Shown: positions 1 through 13,800, counted from the stretch's first letter. The stretch: DNA of 64,000 bases from Turbatrix aceti (GCA_963969345.1 OZ017770.1:3915246-3979245); one strand, 5' to 3'. Notes: generated by a model not told the origin, from the sequence alone. Numbers and translations: made by a program.

Positions 1-1
1 C

Positions 2-3000
2 AACGTTCAGAAGTACAAGGACAACATCTACCTCCAGGCACTCCTCGCAAACCAGGCTAACATCGCTCCCAAGGATACCCCCTTCCGTGGTGTTCTGATG
101 TACGATCGCGACAACAACGCCGAGCCATACGTCGACGTTGCCAAGATTCCCATCACTGAAGCCCGTCCAGTGTGGTTTGTCTTCTCCGGCATGGGCAGTC
201 AGTGGCCCGGCATGGCACAGGGCTTGATGCGCATTCCCGTTTTTGACCAATCGCTCCGTGCTTGCTCAAAAGCCATTGAGGAATACGGCATCGACCTCTA
301 CAAGATGCTTCAGAGCTCCGACCCCGCGCAGTACAAAAACAACACACTCAACTGCATGCTGGCTATCGCTAGTATCCAGATCGCTTTGACCGACCTTCTC
401 CACGCCATTGGCGTTGTTCCCGACGGAATTGTTGGTCACTCGACTGGTGAAATGGGCTGCGGCTACGCCGACGGTGCATTGACTCGCGAGCAGACCATGA
501 AGCTCGCCTACTTCCGTGGACACACCATCATGAACAGCAAGCTCCCCATCCACGGCGGCATGGCTGCTGTTGGTCTCACCTGGGAAGTCGCTCGGGAACG
601 TTGCCCTGAAGGCGTCGTTCCGGCTTGTCACAACGGCGCCAACTCCGTCACCATCTCTGGCGACGCCGCCAAGATCGACGAGTTCTGCGCTCAGCTAACC
701 AAGGAAGAAGTCTTTGCCAAGCCAGTCGATTCCTCCGGCATCCCCTTCCACTCTCCTGCTATGCTTGCAGTCAAGGATGACATGCTCAAGGCGATGCGAG
801 GAATTGTTCCGGACCCCAAGCCTCGGTCTTCCAAGTGGTTGTCCACTTCCGTGCCCGAAGAACAGTGGGATGACGAGATCGCTCTCTTCTGCTCCGCCGA
901 CTACCACGTCAACAACGCGTGCAGCCCTGTTCTGTTCTACGAAGCGCTGCAGAAGATCCCTCCGGCAGCCATCACTGTTGAAATTGCCCCTCACTCCCTG
1001 CTCGCTTCCATCCTTCGCCGCAACCTCCAAAAGACGTGCACGAACATCGGTCTCATGAACAACAAGGCCGAAAATGAGCTTGACAGCTTCCTCCAGTCCG
1101 TTGGCAAGCTTTACCAGGCCGGCGCGACGGTGCACATCGAAAAGCTCTACCCCTCTGTGGCCCTGCCTGCTCCCCCTGGAACTCCCATGATTGCACCTAT
1201 GTGGCGCTGGGATCACTCCCAGGAATGGCCCGTCGTCGACGGTCGTCAGATGGCCAGCGGTGGCGGTCATGTGCCTTCGTCCGCTTCGTACACCATCGAC
1301 CCGTTCTCGTCTGACTCAAAGGAAACCTACCTCAAGGACCATATCATCGACGGTCGTGTCCTGTATCCATTCACTGGCTACATGGTCCTGGCCTGGAAAA
1401 CGCTCTGCAAGCTCAACAGCGTTGACTATCAAAAGACCCCTGTCATCATGGAAAACATCAACGTGTACAGCGCGACGATTCTGACCAAACCCATTCGTCT
1501 GGATGTTGTTATTACGCCTGGCAACGGTGAATTCGAAATCCTCGACGGTGATCAGCTTTGCGCTAGCGGCCGCATCTACATCCCCGACGAAGACCGTGCG
1601 TTCTACTACAACGACCTGAAGGCCATCGAGACGTCGCACATTGCCGAGCGCATTGAGCTGGACACCGAAGATGCCTACAAGGAGTTCCTTCTCCGTGGCT
1701 ACGAGTACGGAGAAAACTTCCGTGGCATCTACCGCACGTGCAACAGCGGTGAACGCGGTACGCTGTACTGGCGCGGCAACTGGGTCACCTTCCTCGACTC
1801 GCTGCTCCAGACTGCGCTGCTTGCCGAGCGCGCTGACAGCCTGCGTCTGCCAACCCGTGTCCGCTACCTTCGCGTCGACCCCAACAAGCACCTGCAGAGC
1901 ATCGAAGAACGCGATGGCATCCAGGTCGTCGAACTCCGCAACGATATTGCCACCAACGGCTGTATTGCCGGCGGTGTCGAATGCTGCGACCTCACGGCCC
2001 ACACTGTTTCTCGTCGCATGCAGACCAGTGGCCAGCTCTTCCTTGAGAAGCTGCTCTTTGTCAAGCACTTCGACGACAACGCCCTCGCTAACTTTGAGAA
2101 GGAACGCAAGGCCCTCACCGGCTACCGTCAGGTTCTCCGCAACATCATCGGCTATGGCTTCAACAAGTGGAACAAGGCCGGTCTTCTGAAGAACTTCACC
2201 AACGGATCAGTGCTCGTCAGCGCTCTGCAGAACCTCACCGATGTCATCAAGGATCTTGACGAAGAAGAAATTGGCATTTACAACAACGACCAAAAGTGCA
2301 TTCTTTCCCAAGCTGCTCTGTCCATCTTCCAAGTTCCCCTTCCTGAAAACGGCGAGACCAAGCAGTTCGAGTCCAACATTGTGAAGGCCGTTCAGTCGTA
2401 CTATCAGACCTTTGACAACGACAAGTACTGGGCTGCCGCTCTCATGCTGGATCGCATCCTCAAAACCGGACAGGACGTCTGCGTTGAAAACTCTGCCGGC
2501 CACAACAACAAATGCTGTGGTATCGAGGTTACTTCCGTCGAGGTCTTCAAGCACTACATGTACGGTGTCTCATCGCACCCTCTGCTTGAGATCGAATACC
2601 ACTGCGCGAACACGTCGGTTGCTCACCTTGACGAGAACAGTTTGAACCAGATCGGTGTTGTCAAGCACAAGATCGACTTCGAAGCGGAAACCTTCCACTC
2701 TGGTGATGCCAAGAACTTTGACTACGTCTTTATGGACAAGGTGCTCTCGAAGAAGAAGGACCCTGTTGAGTTCGTCCGCCGTGTCTGCCAGATGATTCGC
2801 GATGACGGATTCCTCATCATCAACGAGGTGACTCACGACTTTGAAGTCGCTCTGTTCGTCGACGCTCTTCTTGGCAAGCCCATTGACTCCGGAGACAACA
2901 CCCGCGTCTATGGTCTTTACTTCACGGAGAAGCAGTTGGCAAAGATCTTCGAAGAAGCTAACCTCCGCATGTGCATCTACCAAACGGACCCTGCCCTCAT

Positions 3001-6000
3001 TACCAGCACATATGTCCTTCGCAAGATTCCGTCGATCCCTCGTGATCCCGCGATCATCAACATCGATGACATTGAAAACTTCAGCTGGATTGAGCCTCTG
3101 CAGAAGATCATCGAGGAGCGCCTCAATGAGCCCGACTCAAAGACCATCTGGCTGACGTCTACCAGAGTCCGCAACAACGGTGTTCTCGGTATCTCTTTGT
3201 GCTTCGTGGAAGAAAACCTCAAGTTCAACCGATTCCGCACCCTCTGCGACATCAGCGTGGAGCCTCAGAACCGCAGCGGACCCCCTAAGATTTCGTTCGA
3301 TGATCCAGAAGTCCAGACCATCATGGATAAGGATCTTCACGCCAACAACTACCGTGATGGCGTCTGGGGATCGGTTCGTCACATCGTTGTCAAGGATGAT
3401 GAAATGCATCAGTACAAGCCTGTACAGCATGCGTTCATCAACACCCTGGTTCGCGGTGACGTCTCCAGTTTGACTTGGGTCGAGTCTCCTAACCAGTACT
3501 TCCACGAAATCAAGGAAAAGAAGCCAACCCACGAACTGTGCTCGGTCTACTACTCGGCCGTCAACTTCCGTGACGTCATGCTCGCGTACGGCCGTCTGCC
3601 ACCTGACGCTATTCCTGGCCAGTTTGCTGATCGCGAATGCCTTCTCGGCATGGAATTCTCTGGTCGTCTGGATGACGGAACTCGTGTCATGGGTATCCTT
3701 CCGGCTCAAGCTCTCGCCACCTCCGTTGTGCTTGATCGCGATTACGCCTGGGAAGTGCCGAAGAACTGGACCCTCGCTGAGGCCGCTACCGTGCCGGTCG
3801 TCTACGCCACCGCCTACTACGCCCTGGTTATCCGTGGTCGCATCCGCAACGGCGACAAGGTGCTGATCCACGGTGGTTCCGGAGGTGTCGGCCAGGCTGC
3901 CATTGCCATTGCTCTCCACTACGGCTGTACTGTCTACACCACTGTCGGTTCCGATGCTAAGCGCCAGTACCTGAAGGAACGCTTCCCGAAACTGAAGGAT
4001 GAAAACTTTGCCAACTCGCGTAACGCCGACTTCGAACTCCACATCCGACACGTCACCAAGGGTCGCGGTGTCGACGTTGTGCTCAACTCGCTTGCCCATG
4101 AGATGCTCCAGGCTTCGGTCCGTTGTCTCGCTCAGCACGGTCGCTTCCTCGAAATCGGCAAGGTCGATCTGTCGCAGAACAGCAGCCTCGGCATGGCCCA
4201 CATGCTTAAGAACACGACGTTCCACGGTATTCTCCTGGACGCCGTCATGGACCAATCGATTGGCAACAAGGAAGACTGGCTTGAGGTTGCTCGCCTGCTC
4301 GAAAACGGCATCAAGACCGGTGTCGTGCAGCCACTGAACGCCACCACGTTCTCGCACGACAAGGCCGAAGACGCCTTCCGTTTCATGTCTGCCGGCAAGC
4401 ACATCGGTAAGGTGCTCATCGAAGTCCGACAAGAGGAAAAACAACTCGTCTGCCCGCCATCAACGATTACTGTCAACGCTGTCTGCCGCACGCTCTGCCA
4501 TCCCCAGCACGTCTACCTGATTACCGGTGGTCTCGGAGGTTTCGGTCTCGAATTGGCTCAGTGGCTCATCAACCGCGGTGCTCGCAAGCTTGTTCTCACA
4601 AGCCGTACCGGCATCCGCACCGGTTATCAAGCTCGCTGCGTGCACTTCTGGCGTCGCATGAAGATTTCCGTCCTCGTGTCCACGCTCAACATCGCCAACG
4701 CCGACGACACTGATGAACTCATTCGTAGCTGCCTCGAAATGGGTCCTATCGGTGGTGTCTTCCACCTGGCCATGGTGCTTCGCGATTGCCTGTTCGAAAA
4801 TCAAAACATTCAGAACTTCAAAGACGCCGCAGAGGCAAAATATTATGGTACATTGAATCTCGATAATTCCGTTCGCAAAATTCGCGACAGCAGCAGCTTG
4901 CGCTGGTTCGTCGTATTCTCATCAATCACGTCGGGTCGTGGTAATTCTGGTCAAACTAACTACGGTTGGTCTAACTCCACAATGGAGCGCATCGTCGAAA
5001 CTCGTCGCGCTGATGGCCTTCCTGGTATTGCTATCCAGTGGGGTGCCATTGGTGATGTCGGTGTTATTCTCGAGAACATGGGTGACAACAATACCGTGGT
5101 CGGTGGTACTCTGCCTCAGCGTATGCCAAGCTGCCTGGCTACGTTTGACCTCTTCTTGTCGTGGAACCACGCCATCGTATCCAGCTACATCAAGGCCGAT
5201 ACCGGTTCCAAGAAGTCCTCCAGCGGAGGCAACCTTCTCCAGACCATTGCTCACATTCTCGGCGTCAACGATGTGTCTCAACTCAATCCTGATGCCAATC
5301 TTGGAGACCTCGGTCTCGATTCGCTCATGGGCGTCGAAATCAAGCAGGCTCTTGAACGCGACTACGATATTGTGTTGTCCATGAAAGACATTCGCACCGT
5401 AAGTTGATAACTACTGTTTTTACGAATGATGATGAATTCAATTATTTCAGTTGACCCTCAACAAGCTGCAACAACTTGCAGAAAATGGCGGCCAGACGTC
5501 AACCGCTCTTCAAAACGCCGGTGAACTCGAAATGAAGAAGGAAAGCGAACGCGAAGCGAAGCAGAACTCCATTGAAGTTCTTGAACAGCAAATGAGTCAA
5601 CTCTTTAAGTATGTTTTTGGATTTTTCTTCGAAACTCTAAATAAGTTGTCGCTTTCAGAATGCGTGTGGATGTTAATGATCTCGATCCCGAAGACATCAT
5701 TGTCAAGAACAACAAGGTTGAAGAAGGCCCGATCACTTTCTTCGTTCACCCGATTGAAGGCATTGCGTCACCGCTGAACCGTGTCATGCAGAGATGCACA
5801 TTCCCTGCTTACTGCTTCCAGTTCACCCGAGCAGTTCCTCAGGACAGCATTGAATCCGTCGCTGTCACCTACATCCGGGAAATGAAGAAGATCCAACCCC
5901 AAGGTCCCTACAGAATAATTGGCTACTCCTATGGTGCTTGCATTGGCTTCGAGATCGCCACACTCCTCCAGGAAACCGATGGACCCGACAGCGTCGAGAA

Positions 6001-6633
6001 ACTGGTTTTGTTGGATGGCTCTCACCTTTACATGCAAACCTACCGTAACGTGTATCGCATGGCGTTCAACGTTACTGGCGATACCCTCGTGAACAACCCG
6101 CTCTTCGAGTCTGAAATCATGTGCGCCATGACGCTGCGATTCGCCCACGTCGACTACAAGAAGTTCCGTGTCGAGATGCTGCAACAACCCGGCTTCAGGG
6201 CCCGCGTAAACAAGGTTGTCGACACCGTCATGAAGACTGGTTTCTTCAAGAGCGCCGACACCGTCGCTTTCGCCTGCGAGGCTATGCGCAACAAGTTCCT
6301 CATGGCTGACAAGTGAGTGTATTCATCACCCAATTCAGTGGTTACGATTCTTTTTTAGGTACAAGCCTCAGCGAATCTTCAAGGGCCACATCACCCTCAT
6401 CCGAGCCGAGCAAGGTGCTGCTCGTGAAGAGGACGTCGGTCGTGACTATGGCATCTCTCAAGTACGTTTTTCCTTTGTCTTACTGATTACAAAATGTATT
6501 TTTTTAGGTTTCGGAAACTTCGAGCGTTTACGTTGTCAGCGGTGATCACGACTCCATCGTGCAAGGCAAGAAGTCCGCTGACACCGTCAAGATCATCAAT
6601 GATACCATTCATGGCACTGCAACTAACGCGTAA
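2..6633 (+). CDS. FASN: Fatty acid synthase (animal type I), 3' portion
   Basis: Multifunctional cytosolic enzyme that builds palmitate from acetyl- and malonyl-CoA. The frame is already open at base 2, so the ketosynthase domain lies left of the window. Exons: 2-5398, 5451-5608, 5659-6312, 6359-6461, 6508-6633; phases close. Domains seen in order: malonyl/acetyl transferase (GHSTGE at 434-451), dehydratase (DHIIDGR, His codon 1340-1342), a methyltransferase-like region without obvious activity (about 2150-3020), enoyl reductase (GGSGGVGQ near 3870), ketoreductase (TGGLGGFG near 4525 and NYGWSN near 4960), acyl carrier protein (LGLDSLMG, phosphopantetheine Ser codon 5321-5323, split by intron 1) and thioesterase (GYSYGA, Ser codon 5927-5929; GDHDS, His codon 6547-6549). 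Order and motifs match metazoan FAS and no catalytic residue looks lost. The coding DNA is GC-richer than its flanks, as expected for a highly expressed gene. Confidence 0.96.
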
Positions 6634-7573
6634 CACCAAATCTCTTCCCGACAGCGCAGCCGGTCGTTGCCTTACAAAGAATTTGCTTTACGTAGCTATC
6701 CACCATCGGCGTTGTTTTATTTCCGACACCTCTCTTTTTCTGCTGTCGTGTTTCTACGTTTTTTTGTCTCTTTTTTTCTATCGTCACTCTGTTTACCATT
6801 CTCAATACTTTTTTTACTTTACAGATTTCGGATTTTTATCTCTTTGATTGCCACACTCAAAAAAAAGCCCAAATCGTTTAAAGATGTTTTGCCAGGATGG
6901 CGAACTTGAAAACTGATGCTGCCCCCAGGATTCCAGCGACTCTGACTGCGCGAACTCCGCGAACGACCAAGCTTTGATTGACTTTTTCCTAAACATATTT
7001 TTGTCTGCCAAAAAAGCCTTTCAGTCATTTCGAACTTTTATATAATTTTCCAGAAATCTAATGATTCAATGCATTTGAAAAAAATATTTGTTTTCTGTCG
7101 AATTGTTTTGCATTTTTTGAGCAACTTACTAGCACAATTCTTGTTATTACTAACTTATAATTGTGATTCAAATGCTTTTTGTGATAAGTCATAATAAATT
7201 CAGAGTTTTTTTGAAATTGTGTGGTTTGATGAAAAACATGGGGATGATTTGAAAAAAATGTTCATGGCACAAAAAAAATGAGGTTGTCACAGATGACCAT
7301 AACATGTACACCAGCCAGGAGACAAGAATACCATATTACAAAAGCGACTACAATGATAAACCATAATTAGAATGCAAACACGACAAACAAAATTTTTATA
7401 GTCCGTTTAGCTGCCGTCACAAATAATTTTCTGGCGCTCATAAAAAAAGTAAACAACTATTATATCATGCTTGTTGTCTCGTTGCAATCACAATGCAGTG
7501 ATAACGCGCTATTGATTTGCTTACCGACAGTCTCGGAAACCATCATCATTGACATCCAGTAGCGAGTAGTGAA
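6634..7573. other. Intergenic: FAS 3' end and upstream region of the next gene
   Basis: AT-rich with long T and A runs and no credible coding frame. An AATAAA at 7193-7198 is the clearest polyadenylation signal for the upstream synthase, implying a 3' UTR of about 560 nt. The stretch from about 7300 to 7573 would hold the promoter and 5' UTR of the four-helix membrane protein. Confidence 0.5.
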
Positions 7574-8522
7574 ATGTACGGCGATACACTCGCTGAGCCT
7601 CCAAGGCCAGGGCGCCAGGGAAATGGTAACCTGCTTTCACAAGACTTTATTTCTCCTGATTATCCGGTCTTTAACAACGATTTTGATAAGTTTAATCCCC
7701 CTATTGTCTATCAGCCGACCGTTACGGCAAGAAAATCGTCAATCGATTATTACTCAAATGATGAGGTAATCAGGAGGTCGGGGTGTTTGCTTGTGAAAAA
7801 GATGCTTTTAGCCAGCGATCAATCATGAACGAATTGATTGTACCCCGGATATGTGTTCAAATAAATATGTTTTGTTGCGCTGGCTCGAAATGGTAAGCCT
7901 TTACTACATTTTTATTCATTTAAGCACAAAGGATAATTTTAGTTCATATTTTTTGTCCTACACTGGCTAGTCCAGATCACCTGCGCCAGGTTTACCTGTA
8001 CAATGATTCTCACTGAATTCGGATACAAAGCCTACGGCCAAGCGTTTGTTCTGTGCGCTCTGGCGCTTTTAGCTGCCTGCTGTGGTTTGATTCTGATCGG
8101 CTACGCTACTAACATGCATAAACTGCGGCCCTTGATTATACTCAACTTTGTGAGCTACTTTTTTTTCAAAAAATGTTGAATAAATTTTTTTTTACAAATT
8201 TCAGGAACGTGGCTATGCAGTGATTGGCATCGTCCTGATGACTTTGTGTGGCATTGTTGGGACTTATTATTCTATCATGACGTCCGACGTTGACATCAAT
8301 CTCATGGGCCGTGGATCAAGCGGCATTCGTCCCCAATGGATAATTGCAGCTGTACTGGAATTTCTGACCGCCGGACTTTTCATTTACGACTATTTGGGGC
8401 AGAGCAAGTATGGTTTTCCCTTTGTTTACAACTCGGCAACTCAGACAGAAAACGAAGAAAAACTCAAGCGACAACAGGAAAAGTTATTGGATGAAGAACG
8501 GGCTAGAGAGCATTTCTACTAA
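7574..8522 (+). CDS. Four-transmembrane membrane protein, family not recognised
   Basis: Exons 7574-7765, 7812-7892, 7943-8149 and 8205-8522 all join in phase 0 and give 265 residues. A hydrophilic N-terminus of about 75 residues rich in Pro, Asp and Tyr is followed by four hydrophobic segments: around the exon 2/3 junction, in exon 3 (GQAFVLCALALLAACCGLIL), early in exon 4 (AVIGIVLMTLCGIVG) and later in exon 4 (WIIAAVLEFLTAGLFIYDYL). A charged Lys/Glu/Arg-rich C-terminal tail follows. The layout resembles MARVEL-type tetraspan proteins, but there is no decisive signature, so no function is assigned. The start at 7574 is chosen because an ATG five bases upstream opens a different frame that does not continue through the splices. 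Confidence 0.75.
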
Positions 8523-8582
8523 TCGTCAACATCTTGAAAAGAGTAAGGCATCATTTTTTATTAACAGAATGCACATGGTAAC

Positions 8583-8588
8583 AATAAA
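8583..8588 (+). terminator. Polyadenylation signal AATAAA of the four-helix membrane protein
   Basis: AATAAA ends one base before the stop codon of the opposing MOB gene. Cleavage 10-30 nt further on would put the mRNA 3' end inside the MOB coding region. The minus-strand signal of the MOB gene (TTTATT on the plus strand, 8557-8562) lies on the other side of its stop, so the two transcripts overlap tail to tail. Confidence 0.55.
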
Positions 8589-9331
8589 TTACATGTGAAT
8601 GCCATTGTTGGCGTAAGGCACGATTTCTTTGATCAAAACTTGCAAAGGTTCCAAGTCAGTTGGCGAGATCAGGTTAAATTGTTGCACAAAATGCATGAAA
8701 TGCATAAAACTCGTGTTGAGGTGAGAAACTGCGTTGAACTTCTTTATAGCATCAAAGTGGACGTTATACACGTGTGCATAAACCCGAAAAAGTCGTCGCA
8801 TAATTGTCTGGACAATGCTTGTAAAGTTTTGTGGAAAAGGTTTTCCTGTAAAAAAAAGCGAAATCCGTGTTGACGGTTATTTTTTCTTCTCCAACGAACC
8901 TATTTGTGACGGAAAAACGTTTTCATTATCCAGTTCATCCTGGATGGAAGTGAATAAGTAATCGATGTAAACGGGCGCTGTGCACGGAACGGACATACCA
9001 TTCTGGGTCCACGCGTATTCAAATCTCGGACCTGCAGTCATTGTTGGGCACGTTGCGTCTGTACAGTGATCCGTCAGCGTGCCGTAAAGCATTTTTATTT
9101 GCTTCAGAAAATCCCTCGCTGTAAAAATAAAATATTTTAAAAATCATTTTAAAAACAATGGAATTGCAATTTACCATTAACAGCCAACCATTCACTCGTA
9201 TCTTCACCCGGCGGCAACTGAACAGCTTTTATAAGATCGGGACTCGCCAGCGTTGAGGTAGCTTGTACAATGTAGTCACTAGGTTTGTCGAAGTATCGCC
9301 TTTGACGGTAAAAGTACGGATCATTTGCCAT
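8589..9331 (-). CDS. MOB-family kinase activator (MOB1/MOB2-like)
   Basis: Exons on the minus strand: 9331-9175, 9118-8900, 8845-8589; 210 residues, close to the 210-220 usual for MOB1/2. MOB proteins are small adaptors that bind and activate NDR/LATS kinases in Hippo-type and polarity signalling. Family hallmarks seen: AVQLPPGEDTSEWLAVN near the N-terminus, MLYGTLTDHCTDATCPTM carrying the two zinc-binding cysteines, AAPVYIDY-like CTAPVYIDYL, FPSQIG/KPFPQNF, RRLFRVYAHVY, and SHLNTSFMHF carrying a zinc-site His. Overall it is closest to MOB1 but shares features with MOB2. The subtype is not certain. Stop codons of this gene and the upstream plus-strand gene are 66 bp apart. Confidence 0.92.
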
Positions 9332-10821
9332 AATAATTATAAAATAAATAAATAATTACACCGGCTCGCACCTGTCCTGTGTGGTCTTCAAAAGGTGAAT
9401 CAAAGTGTTGGATCTTTTCGTGTCGGAACAGTCAGCGAACGCAAAAGCAAGCTGTGTATTTTCGCTGCGTGCGAAAGAAAGGATGAACGCACCTGCAAAA
9501 TGACTTTTTCAAAACTATGCTGTCATATATGCTCTCCTTCAAATAACCTTTCTGCCACTCCCGGAAACACGCCTCAGGCAATGATGACAATTTTTATTTT
9601 AACAAAAAAACTCATAAAAAAGAATAGCAAATCAGTGATGGATCTTTGAGGTTCTATTGTGAGAAAAAGTTTTTCTCACAGAAAACGAGAAATAAACTTT
9701 GAAAATAAAATGATAGTCTTTTATACGATCACACGGTCGTCAGAAGTGTACACATTCTTATTCGTAGACTTTTTTATATTATTTTCACTGAAAGAAGCAT
9801 CAAGACGTCTTGAAATTGTTTCCGCAGTCGCTGCTGAAGCGAATTTGGTTCAGTTTTGCTGTTAATGTCTCCAGTTTTGCTTTTTTGACAAGCAGATGTC
9901 AAAATTTCATCGCGCAAGAAAGGATAAAACTGCTTTTAAGGAATTTTTAAAGCAGGTTGAACTGTTGCTTCTTCACTCCAAAGTGAAGCAATCAGCCGGT
10001 TGAAACCCAAAAAATAAACGCGCGGTATTCCGTTTAATAAATTTTTACTCAAGACCAGCGATTTCCTTTGATCACTATTGACTTCATCAATTTCGTAGAG
10101 AAAAACAAAAGAAAGACTCAACTGCGGGTTGAGCTAGGATTGTTTTTGAGACGTTGACCGTTCCGTTTGCATTTGATTGTTGGTAAAAATTTATTGGTCG
10201 CTTAATGAATGAAAATCTCTGAATCGTTTGCTCGAGCGATGGATGGGGTCATTGAGAGCTAATACCCAGGCCTATTTACAGGTTATCTTACGCTCGCCAA
10301 ACGATTGCGGCTGCCTCGCGGTTGGAAGGGGTTCGTTAGCCGGTGGCGGCGGCTGTGATCGCTAAAATCCATAAAATCCTGCTGTGCCTCTGTTCTGGCA
10401 GAGACAAAATATGCTTGCTCTCTAACTTTTGCACCGAGCTTATTTGTGTTGTCGTCTCTTTGTTACCTATTGCTTAGCGTTGATTCAGTGTCACATCGAC
10501 TCATTTCAATGAGTTTTTGTTCACCCTCAAAGGCGGCATTGCTCGAATATCTTCCTCTGTTCGCGCCAACTAGCCACTGCCAAGGGGGGTCGGTCCGTGC
10601 TTTCTCGCATGCATTAGAATGTGTTTTTTTTGGGTGAGAACATCTGTTTTTGACCAACTGATTTTTCGCTGGGTGTGAAGAAAAAAAATGGATGTGACTT
10701 ATTGATCTTCGTGTAGTTCCCTTGAGGGCATTAGTTGTTCGTGCTGCTGGCGATTTTTTTTTCAAATTTTTTTGACGGTTAAACATGAGGTTTCAGAGTT
10801 ATACATAAACATGTACGTACA
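9332..10821. other. Divergent upstream region between the MOB and MAGI genes
   Basis: About 1.5 kb between two divergently transcribed genes. No convincing coding frame. It holds a perfect 21 bp palindrome at 9659-9679 and a GC-rich patch near 10300-10345. A 3' splice site (GAGGTTTCAG, ending about 10797) lies 25 nt before the MAGI start codon, so a 5' UTR exon or a spliced leader probably joins there. Confidence 0.45.
9659..9679. repeat. Perfect 21 bp palindrome
   Basis: Arms GTGAGAAAAA and TTTTTCTCAC with a single central G. It is unique in the window as far as I can see and lies about 330 bp upstream of the MOB start codon. Possible protein-binding palindrome or cruciform; no known site recognised. 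Confidence 0.6.
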
Positions 10822-13800
10822 ATGAGCCACACCGAAGTTAATGATGACCCATTGCCAGCATCGGGCGATGAAGAGGATCTCGATGGTTCGCTCACGCTTC
10901 CGCCCGAGTACAAAGCGGATTTAGTTGTTACCGTGCCTTCCAAGGGCAAGGGACGACCTCCACTCCCGCCTCGTCCATACTCCCCTACCAAAAAAGTAGC
11001 GTCATCGAAAGCCCCGTCGTCGACGAACAAGCCACAGCCAACCCCGACTCAATCGGTCAAATCCCCTGTACAACCACCCCAAGAAGAGTACGACAACACG
11101 GAAAAATTAAGCTCTTCTTCGCCTAAAGATGATTCTCCACAAACGGAAACAAACAAAAATCTCGAACAAATTATGCTGTCGCAACAGCAAATCGACCTCG
11201 CAGTCAGTGAGTTTACATCGACTGCGCAACACAGTCCCCTTGTTATTTCGTTCCTTGAGAGCGTAAAAATTCCATTGACCGTTCCCTGTCCCAGTGGAAA
11301 GCTACCCTTTACCATTTGTGGAGGTGCCGAGAAATCACTCATGATCAGCGTAGACGCAGTTCTTCACCCCGATCTCCTGTCTCAACTTCGCAACGGTGAT
11401 ATAGTTTTTTCTGTTGAGAAAAAGTGAGTTAATTACATTGCAAAGTGTTATTAAACGTTTCTCTTTAGTGAATTGCCCGGCATGACGCTTAGAGACGCAA
11501 ACATCATCCTACAAACCTATATGAACGCTTCCGAAAGCATTGAAATTGAGTACATTCCCGAAGGTGAGTAACAGCTGTTCTGTTCTTTCGCCCTTTCACC
11601 CGTTGTGTTTTTTGGCCAACTTGGATGAGAATAAGCTGCACAAATCTCATAACAAAATGGGTTATAGGCAAGGTTTCGAACAACATACGCAACGTGTTGA
11701 CAGAAAAGGGCCTTACTGAGCTCCATACGATCATCCGGGACAACGTGTATGCTAAGGCCGTTCCATGTAAGACATGTTTTTTGTTACTTTTGTTGTATGT
11801 ATTGTGTCGGTTTTTTGCAGATACAACACGTCCCCCCAAAGAAGGAGAAGTCGACGGAGAGCATTATAATTTTGTATCAATAGACACGTTTGCCGAATTG
11901 CAGCACAACGAGATGCTCCTCGAGCAGGGCTGTTTTCAGGGTAATGACGCTTTTATCACCTTGCAAACTGTACTAATCTTTGCCTGCTCACACACTGCTT
12001 AAACAAAAGCCATGTTTGTTATTCATCTTGAGCGGGTCCCCCTTTGCGCATAAACATTTGTCCATAACGTGGGTCGGGTCAACCAAACGACCCAGCCAGT
12101 TAGTTGTCACTAAATGTGGCCCCTCATTGGAGTGGTCAACTTTTCTTTTGCTTAAGCGTTGATTGACTGCGCAATAGCAATTGCGAGTCGTTCACCCCCT
12201 AGACGGCGAAGGCGAGAAGGCTTTTGGCAATTCATGCTGCTTTATTGTCCTCTTCCTCCTTTGTGCCACTCTTTATTGCCCTTTCACACTCGAAATAACA
12301 TTTTCGCGCTCTAATGTCTTGGAACATGGAACACCTTCTCGCCAATTCATGGCGCGACAGCCTCAGCCATCCATCCGACCATCACTTTCCGTTCGTTACG
12401 CTGCGCATAGCAATTTCTCGCTTTTTCCTCATTCTTGTCCGGTCCGTGACTCAGCCAGAGCACACATATTGCGCATTGCTGAACCTCTACTTTTTCTCAC
12501 CACCCGCTATGCCGTAAACGAATGCGATCATCATTCTACATTTGCATACTGATGTAGAAAAAAAGCCGGCGTTCCCTTGTTGTTTACATTTTGTCCTACA
12601 ACAATGCCGATCGGGAAAAAGAACGATCAGGTAAAAGCAACGTTTTTGTTGTCCTTGCTTTCCGACATTTGCATATACCAGGGTTGGAATTTGGCGGCGA
12701 CAGCGGCGACGGCGGTGGTGGCTGGCGACCACCGCGCAGGTTGGACTGCGTGCGTTTTTCGTAGCGTGCATGCGCGCTGACCGTCTCTCATAGTCTCTTG
12801 GCATGCTGTCAATTTTTGTTTGAAGCTCTGCTTTCACGTTTGGACACTCGTTTACTCAGTTCAGTCGCGCATCGATTGATCACTCTTCACCTCAACGGGA
12901 GGGGGGGGGAGGATTCCTTCTTGACTCTTCTATTGATTGAACTGTTTCAAGCTTGACAAAGACGGTCTAACCATTCATTTAAGAGATAGATAATCGTGGA
13001 TTTGTCGATCGTGATTTTTGTAAATCTCCGCGTGCTGCCCTGCCCTCCCTGCGCGTCACAAGTACCTAGTTCTTGTCAGCGTCCGCATCAGAGTAGCCAC
13101 CTCTTTTCGTTCTGGATGCTCTTGTGTCCTTTTTAATGTTTGTTTTGATCAACTTCGACCTATCTCTGCTTTTACAACCGCTTTCGTCTCATTATCTGTC
13201 GCTGAGACTACCTGCAGGGGTCACTCACCCGTTTACTCTTAAAGATTAATCACGAAGCTAGCCGCTTCGGATTACTCTGACCTCGATATCGAATGTGCTT
13301 TCGTTAACTCGTTTTAACGAATTTGTCATGCTTTGGTCGTGCATAGCACCGCCGCGATTTTCTTCTGCAGATCTGCAGGCTCAGGTTGTAACAATTGTAA
13401 AATTTTTCGGCGTGAAGTAAACCCTTTTTGGCTAGGGGGTTTCTTTTGTGTAAGCATGGAGAGGATATGCGATCCTGTTTATATTGATTCTCTGCTTTTT
13501 TGAGACGCCAGACAAGAGAGTCACGTAAACGTAGTGACATTTGTTGTACAGATTTTTGCTGTGTATACAATTCTTCATTGCCCTTTTACTTAGATCGCAA
13601 TTTTTTTTGTCGCTGTGAGCAATGTTCACCAATAGCAACAATACCAAATCGACTTCGTTCAGTTTTTATTTTTTTCAGTTTTTCTCGTTGTTCAAGTTGT
13701 AATGTTTCCGAGTCATTAATTTTCCTAGCGGCGGCAAAATATGTACAGGATGACTGCCATCAATTTTTCCTGTGTGGTTTTTGAACACAAATTTATGCAA

